A stretch of DNA of 31,886 nucleotides from a virus. The position numbers and the translations under genes were made by a program. Where the stretch lies: positions 1 through 31,886 of IMG/VR virus record IMGVR_UViG_3300006847_000024. One strand, given 5' to 3'. Under the pieces are notes generated by a model, which saw only the letters and a program-made list of their open reading frames with translations, had not been told where the DNA came from and made no database searches. Positions 28,675 through 31,886 of this stretch are shown here, piece after piece. Numbering within the stretch: the first letter of the stretch is position 1; the number at the start of each line of letters is the position of its first letter.

Positions 28675-28871
28675 CTAGCCTTCGGATCCGTCCGAGTCCG
28701 CACGTACTCGCCGAGGTCGTCGATCGACCAGCTAATCTCGCGTACGCGGTTTGCTAGAATCTTATCGTGAGGCTCGAGCTCGTCGGCGACGTCCTCGACT
28801 ACCTCCGCCCATTGCGTCAGGACTTGCGGCGTCGCGTCTTGAATCAACGTCTTGAACTCTTCTCGTGTCAT
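28671..28871 (-). CDS. Small acidic helical protein
   Basis: A 66-residue protein starting at ATG 28871 after GAGG. Two helices are likely (EEFKTLIQDATPQVLTQWAE; ILANRVREISWSIDDLGEYV) with acidic composition. No family is recognised. It lies between the Leu-Pro repeat gene and the gp25-like gene, so it may be an assembly chaperone for the baseplate; this rests only on position. Confidence 0.55.
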   Translation of the reverse strand: MTREEFKTLIQDATPQVLTQWAEVVEDVADELEPHDKILANRVREISWSIDDLGEYVRTRTDPKAS

Positions 28872-28880
28872 TTGGTTACC

Positions 28881-29180
28881 TCACTCGAACGGGCACGGGA
28901 TTTCGAAGCTAGGAATCTTCGGAAGGCTCGGAAGCGTCAGGCTCGGTATCGGAATCGACAGCCGCGGCAGCTTCGGTAGCTTTAGGTCGAGGTCGAGAGA
29001 GAACGTCGGGAGCTTGGGTAGAGACGGTAGCGTTAGACTGGGGATCGGAATCGATAGAGTCGGCAGCTTCGGAAGCTTGAGCTCGAGGTCCAACGAGAAC
29101 GTCGGGAGCTTCGGAAGCGCGGGGAGTGTCAGCGACGGGATCGGGATCGATAGCGTCGGGAGGCGGAACGAGCAGCTCAC
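28881..29180 (-). CDS. Leu-Pro repeat protein next to the tail spike
   Basis: A 99-residue protein. GTG 29180, in a GTGA overlap with the spike gene, is chosen; the longer open frame reaching 29489 lies wholly inside that gene. The sequence is three copies of a 32-residue unit: LPTLSIPIPSLTLPALPKLP followed by TFSLDLELKLPK, the last copy ending FEIPCPFE. Pro recurs about every third residue with Leu/Ile between, unlike a collagen or coiled-coil pattern. Two Cys lie at the ends (SCSF and IPCPF). Its place directly after the spike V gene suggests a baseplate tip, cap or linker protein, but no characterised family is known to me. Confidence 0.65.
   Translation of the reverse strand: MSCSFRLPTLSIPIPSLTLPALPKLPTFSLDLELKLPKLPTLSIPIPSLTLPSLPKLPTFSLDLDLKLPKLPRLSIPIPSLTLPSLPKIPSFEIPCPFE
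28884..29162 (-). repeat. 96-bp tandem repeat, three units
   Basis: The in-frame 96-bp unit encodes the 32-residue Leu-Pro module of the 99-residue protein. Units two and one differ by few residues (LDLELK versus LDLDLK); the third diverges in its last third. Nucleotide similarity between units is high, suggesting fairly recent expansion. Confidence 0.7.
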
Positions 29181-29815
29181 GAGCCCATGAACGCGCCGGG
29201 CACCGGCACCGGAACCGTCGGCGCCGCCGGGTTGACGGCGGCAAGCGGGAATAGCGGGGTTATGCCGCCAACAACAACGGTACCAATCAGGTTGATAACC
29301 CCATTGCGAACCATGATGCTTCCGCGACCGCTTGCATCCGTCAGAGTGAACCCACCGTCCGCAATCTCGAACATGCACCCGTTGACCGCGATCTGAAGTT
29401 TCTCCGCGGCCCCGTCGAGGACGATAGCCTGTGTCTCGTCGCGCTTGTTTTTGGTAGCAAGCACAACCTGTCGCTTGCTCTCCTTGCACATCACAAGCGC
29501 CGATTGACTCGGACCCGTGCTGTGTAGGACGGTGTCGCCCGGCTTGAGTGTGCCGGCGAGCTTTGCTACTCGCGTGTCGCGGCCGCCCAGCGCTACGGCC
29601 GGCAACCCGCCAACGCCCTCTTCAACCAAGCCCTCCGCGTGACCCTTTTCGTCGGCCGCGGCCGGGTTTGCCATGACGCCTAGGCACTGGATGGCGTCTA
29701 TCTCTCCGAGTGAGTCGACGTCGTTAACTCCGTCCGTAATCGGAGAGACCGCTTGCCACAGCGGAGCCCCGGTCTCTTTCGAAACCGTAGACGCGCCAAG
29801 CTTTACTAGCCTCAC
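29177..29815 (-). CDS. Baseplate spike (gpV-like) protein
   Basis: A 212-residue protein starting at GTG 29815 in overlap with the hub gene. The N-terminal half is a beta domain (GEIDAIQCLGVMANPAAADE; LKPGDTVLHSTGPSQSALVM) like the OB-fold part of V proteins. The segment KLQIAVNGCMFEIADGGFTL then ASGRGSIMVRNGVINLIG is a short beta-helix repeat as in membrane-puncturing spikes. The end is Pro/Val-rich (VNPAAPTVPVPVPGAFMGS). Gene order N, P, V supports the call. It should form the central needle. Confidence 0.65.
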   Translation of the reverse strand: MRLVKLGASTVSKETGAPLWQAVSPITDGVNDVDSLGEIDAIQCLGVMANPAAADEKGHAEGLVEEGVGGLPAVALGGRDTRVAKLAGTLKPGDTVLHSTGPSQSALVMCKESKRQVVLATKNKRDETQAIVLDGAAEKLQIAVNGCMFEIADGGFTLTDASGRGSIMVRNGVINLIGTVVVGGITPLFPLAAVNPAAPTVPVPVPGAFMGS

Positions 29816-31134
29816 TCTTCACTCCCAATCTGAAAACTACCGGGCCGCCAGGCGACAATCTCGGTCGTCGCGCCGTCCTGTGGGCTGAACCGCAGCGTGC
29901 GTTCCGCAATCCACAGCGGCTCTTGAACGTTACAGATTGCGTCGGAGACGTTGACGATCGTGTCCACCGACCAGATTGCGCCGCTTGCCGGGTCAACGTG
30001 ACCTTTCAGCGTCGCCCTATACTCAAGCGTGTCCTTGAGTCGTTCGGCGATAGCTCGAGCCGCACCCTGAAAGAGTTGCTCTTCGTCCTTGGCGTCGGCG
30101 TCCCGGTGGAACAGCAACCGGTAGAGCTTTCCGACGTCGAAGCTAGACCCGCCCGAGGCCGGAGGCTTGCGCCGTCCACGATGTATCGACGACTCGAGAA
30201 TCGCGGCTATCTCTGGCGCCTGAGTCTTTGCAAAGTCGACCCCGTCAAGCGTCTTGTTCAGGCTCTTGTCGCCGGAGCCTACGCCGGAGGAATTGATTAT
30301 GAGGGCGCTCGGCCGAAAGTTACCAAGCCCGAACCCGGTTACCATCTGCAACGTGTCAACCGTCGTCGTGACGACCGGCGCCGTGACACCGGCTTTCGCC
30401 TGGTGCCCCGACAGCATCGTGAACGTCGGGAACCGTGAGTAGTCCCGCGCGCACGTGGCTGAGATAACGTTGTTGGATTGGCCGACCGTCGGGTCGTCGT
30501 AACGCGAGATTGTGTAAAGCGGATCCTGATCGAAGTTCGGTTGCGCCAGCGTCACCGCACGGCGCCGGTCCGACGGCTGGATCGTGCAGCCCTGCCGCGC
30601 CGCTATCTTGTTGCAGAACTCGTAGATGCCCTGACCCGGCTCGGGCTTGATGTCCGCTTGCGAAAGCTTGCGGCGTTTGCGTTTCTTCTTCTTGGCGCCG
30701 ACCGTCTTGCCGGACCGGACGTTGCGCAACCCGACGTCCGCGTCGTCTACGACCTCGTAGATACCGACCGGACCCATGGCGAGCAGGAACGCATCGAACA
30801 AGTTCATGCCGGCGGTAATCTTCAGAGCCGGGTCGACGTTGCACTCGACAATGTCGGCGATGTAGTCGCGGCCGCTAAACGTGTAGGCGCTACCGTTGTC
30901 GCCAACCCGAGAGACGTCGATGCGTCCGATAAGCTGCGACGCCTCGTGTATGAGTAGCTCGACCGGCTGGCACTCGAGGTTCTGGAGCTTCGACCGGTCC
31001 GGGTCGAACGCTGAAAACTCGAACCCGTCCGTCGACGTGAGGTAGTTCGAGCTTATCGAGTAGCCGGTGACCCTTTCGATTGTCCTTTTCAGCGCCGGCA
31101 GCTTGACGACGAGATGCGAATCACTTGCGGACAA
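29812..31134 (-). CDS. Baseplate hub protein (Mu P / P2 D-like)
   Basis: A 440-residue protein starting at TTG 31134, overlapping the N-like gene by 14 nt. It follows the hub pattern: an N-terminal beta domain (HLVVKLPALKRTIERVTGYS), a central SGRDYIADIVECNVDPAL where hub proteins carry SRD-x-x-D-L-VDCS, then GQGIYEFCNKIAARQGCTIQ and a C-terminal RALE-like beta region (WIAERTLRFSPQDG). An unusual lysine/arginine run (AKKKKRKRRK, residues 147-156) lies between domains. Hub proteins join the tail tube to the spike. Confidence 0.75.
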   Translation of the reverse strand: MSASDSHLVVKLPALKRTIERVTGYSISSNYLTSTDGFEFSAFDPDRSKLQNLECQPVELLIHEASQLIGRIDVSRVGDNGSAYTFSGRDYIADIVECNVDPALKITAGMNLFDAFLLAMGPVGIYEVVDDADVGLRNVRSGKTVGAKKKKRKRRKLSQADIKPEPGQGIYEFCNKIAARQGCTIQPSDRRRAVTLAQPNFDQDPLYTISRYDDPTVGQSNNVISATCARDYSRFPTFTMLSGHQAKAGVTAPVVTTTVDTLQMVTGFGLGNFRPSALIINSSGVGSGDKSLNKTLDGVDFAKTQAPEIAAILESSIHRGRRKPPASGGSSFDVGKLYRLLFHRDADAKDEEQLFQGAARAIAERLKDTLEYRATLKGHVDPASGAIWSVDTIVNVSDAICNVQEPLWIAERTLRFSPQDGATTEIVAWRPGSFQIGSEE

Positions 31135-31886
31135 TACGGATCACGGTTCCGGGTAGAATGAGTGGGGACGTGGCTAGCGACGGGTTGAGTTTGAGTAGCT
31201 CTTGCACCGTCATGCCGTCTTTGGCGGCCTCGGCGGTAACCGTGGTTTGAAACCTTCGGATAACCGTTATGATCCGTTCGGCCGGGTTCTCGCCGCGTTT
31301 CTTTAGGCGGATCGCGTCTTCTCTGACCCGCCTAGCCGACCGCCTGACCTGCCAGTTCTGCGGGTTCTCGAGCTTGTCGGCTTGCTTTTCGATCTTCTCG
31401 GCTCGGAACGCGACGTCGTCGAGTCCGGCCGCAACCTTGTTTTGCTGCCGATCGATCTGTGCGCCGACCCCGGCAATCGCCGATAGCACGTCGGTCTCGG
31501 CGTTCTCGGCTATGAATTGCTCAAAACCGGGCGCCGCCTTGAGGTCCTCGTCGAGCTGCCCCGCTTCGGTCTTGATACCGCTAAGCGAGACAACCTCGGG
31601 CTCTAGCTCTTCCTCGTCGAACTCGGGGGCGTGCTCAAATTCAACCCGGATATCGGTACCGTCGCGCCTGTTTACGTCGGACTCGTCGTTGTACGTTTGC
31701 GGTACGCAGGTAAGCTCGCCGTAGATTGGGTCTAGCAGCTTACCTGGTTCTCGGTTTCGGCAGTCGCGAAAGAGGACCGGCAATCCCTCGGTAAAGAGGT
31801 TCTTGTACGGACCCTTTGCGATGTCCTGACGCATCGGAAACGTGTAGGACAGGACGAGGTTCTCGGCGCCGGTCGGCTCAACAAAG
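31121..31886 (-). CDS. DNA circularization protein N-like, with C-terminal LysM-like domain (partial)
   Basis: At least 254 residues; the frame is open to the right edge (FVEPTGAENLVLSYTFP precedes the first ATG at 31834), so the start lies outside. LDPIYGELTCVPQTYNDESD followed by RVEFEHAPE matches the N-terminal domain of Mu N-type proteins (a -HP-x-YG-x-L- motif, then -V-x-L-x-F-x-E-). Residues about 120-200 are helical. The C-terminus (DGMTVQELLKLNPSLATSPL and LPGTVIRIV) is a LysM-like module. Despite its name, this family acts in tail and baseplate assembly in Mu-like phages. Confidence 0.75.
   Translation of the reverse strand, partial: FVEPTGAENLVLSYTFPMRQDIAKGPYKNLFTEGLPVLFRDCRNREPGKLLDPIYGELTCVPQTYNDESDVNRRDGTDIRVEFEHAPEFDEEELEPEVVSLSGIKTEAGQLDEDLKAAPGFEQFIAENAETDVLSAIAGVGAQIDRQQNKVAAGLDDVAFRAEKIEKQADKLENPQNWQVRRSARRVREDAIRLKKRGENPAERIITVIRRFQTTVTAEAAKDGMTVQELLKLNPSLATSPLILPGTVIRIVRK

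Noticed and set aside
29181-29489. N-terminal extension of the Leu-Pro repeat protein to 202 residues
   Set aside because: The extra part lies entirely inside the spike gene in another frame and is Arg/Cys-rich; GTG 29180 in a GTGA overlap is the consistent start.

Overview
The window is part of a high-GC genome of a tailed phage or prophage. The baseplate proteins resemble those of Mu/P2-like contractile tails (DNA-circularization protein N, hub P/D, spike V, gp25-like, J, YmfQ-like). There is no integrase, terminase, capsid gene or canonical tRNA here, so lifestyle cannot be judged. Four predicted lipoproteins with clear or possible lipoboxes, two cell-wall lysins and several holin-like proteins point to a Gram-negative host; this is inference. 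Both ends cut genes: the first gene (DUF6197-like) is already open at the left edge, and the N-like gene runs off the right edge.

Layout. Positions 1-7421 are a rightward (+) arm of about 20 tightly overlapping genes. It holds a recombination core: a RecB/Cas4-like nuclease fused in frame to a Sak4-like RecA-family ATPase, followed by an SSB-like protein with an acidic DDLPF tail. Around it are small, mostly unrecognised proteins, many rich in CxxC pairs. Junctions follow a repeated pattern in which the last codons of one gene (GAGGAGAAG) are the Shine-Dalgarno of the next, joined by ATGA or GTGA. The + arm meets a leftward (-) arm near 7422-7511.

The - strand, read from right to left, is the late region. 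31886-24611 is the baseplate: N, hub, spike, a Leu-Pro repeat protein, gp25-like, J, two tandem paralogues, YmfQ-like and a tiny lipoprotein-like gene. 24614-13899 holds tail fibres, adaptors, LamG-type lectin proteins, a pectate-lyase-fold tailspike and a tail-assembly-chaperone-like protein. 13898-13760 is a structured non-coding gap with a promoter-like sequence. 13759-9554 is the lysis region: holin candidates, a small membrane protein overlapping a lipoprotein gene, an NlpC/P60-like lysin with a peptidoglycan-binding domain, a glucosaminidase-like lysin and coiled-coil membrane proteins. It is followed by three enzymes: a calcineurin-type phosphoesterase, a proteasome-like Ntn hydrolase and a lipoprotein with a metzincin zinc site.

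The most unusual item is a 70-nt sequence at 9575-9644 (- strand) that folds on paper into a complete cloverleaf with exact tRNA arm lengths but without the conserved tRNA loop bases. It fills the space between two cistrons, from 1 nt after a stop codon to 7 nt before a strong Shine-Dalgarno. Other items are a poly-Gln fusion linker that still carries a ribosome-binding site and start codon for the second half, a lone + strand membrane ORF inside the - strand baseplate operon, and several genes shorter than 60 codons found by reading the gaps.
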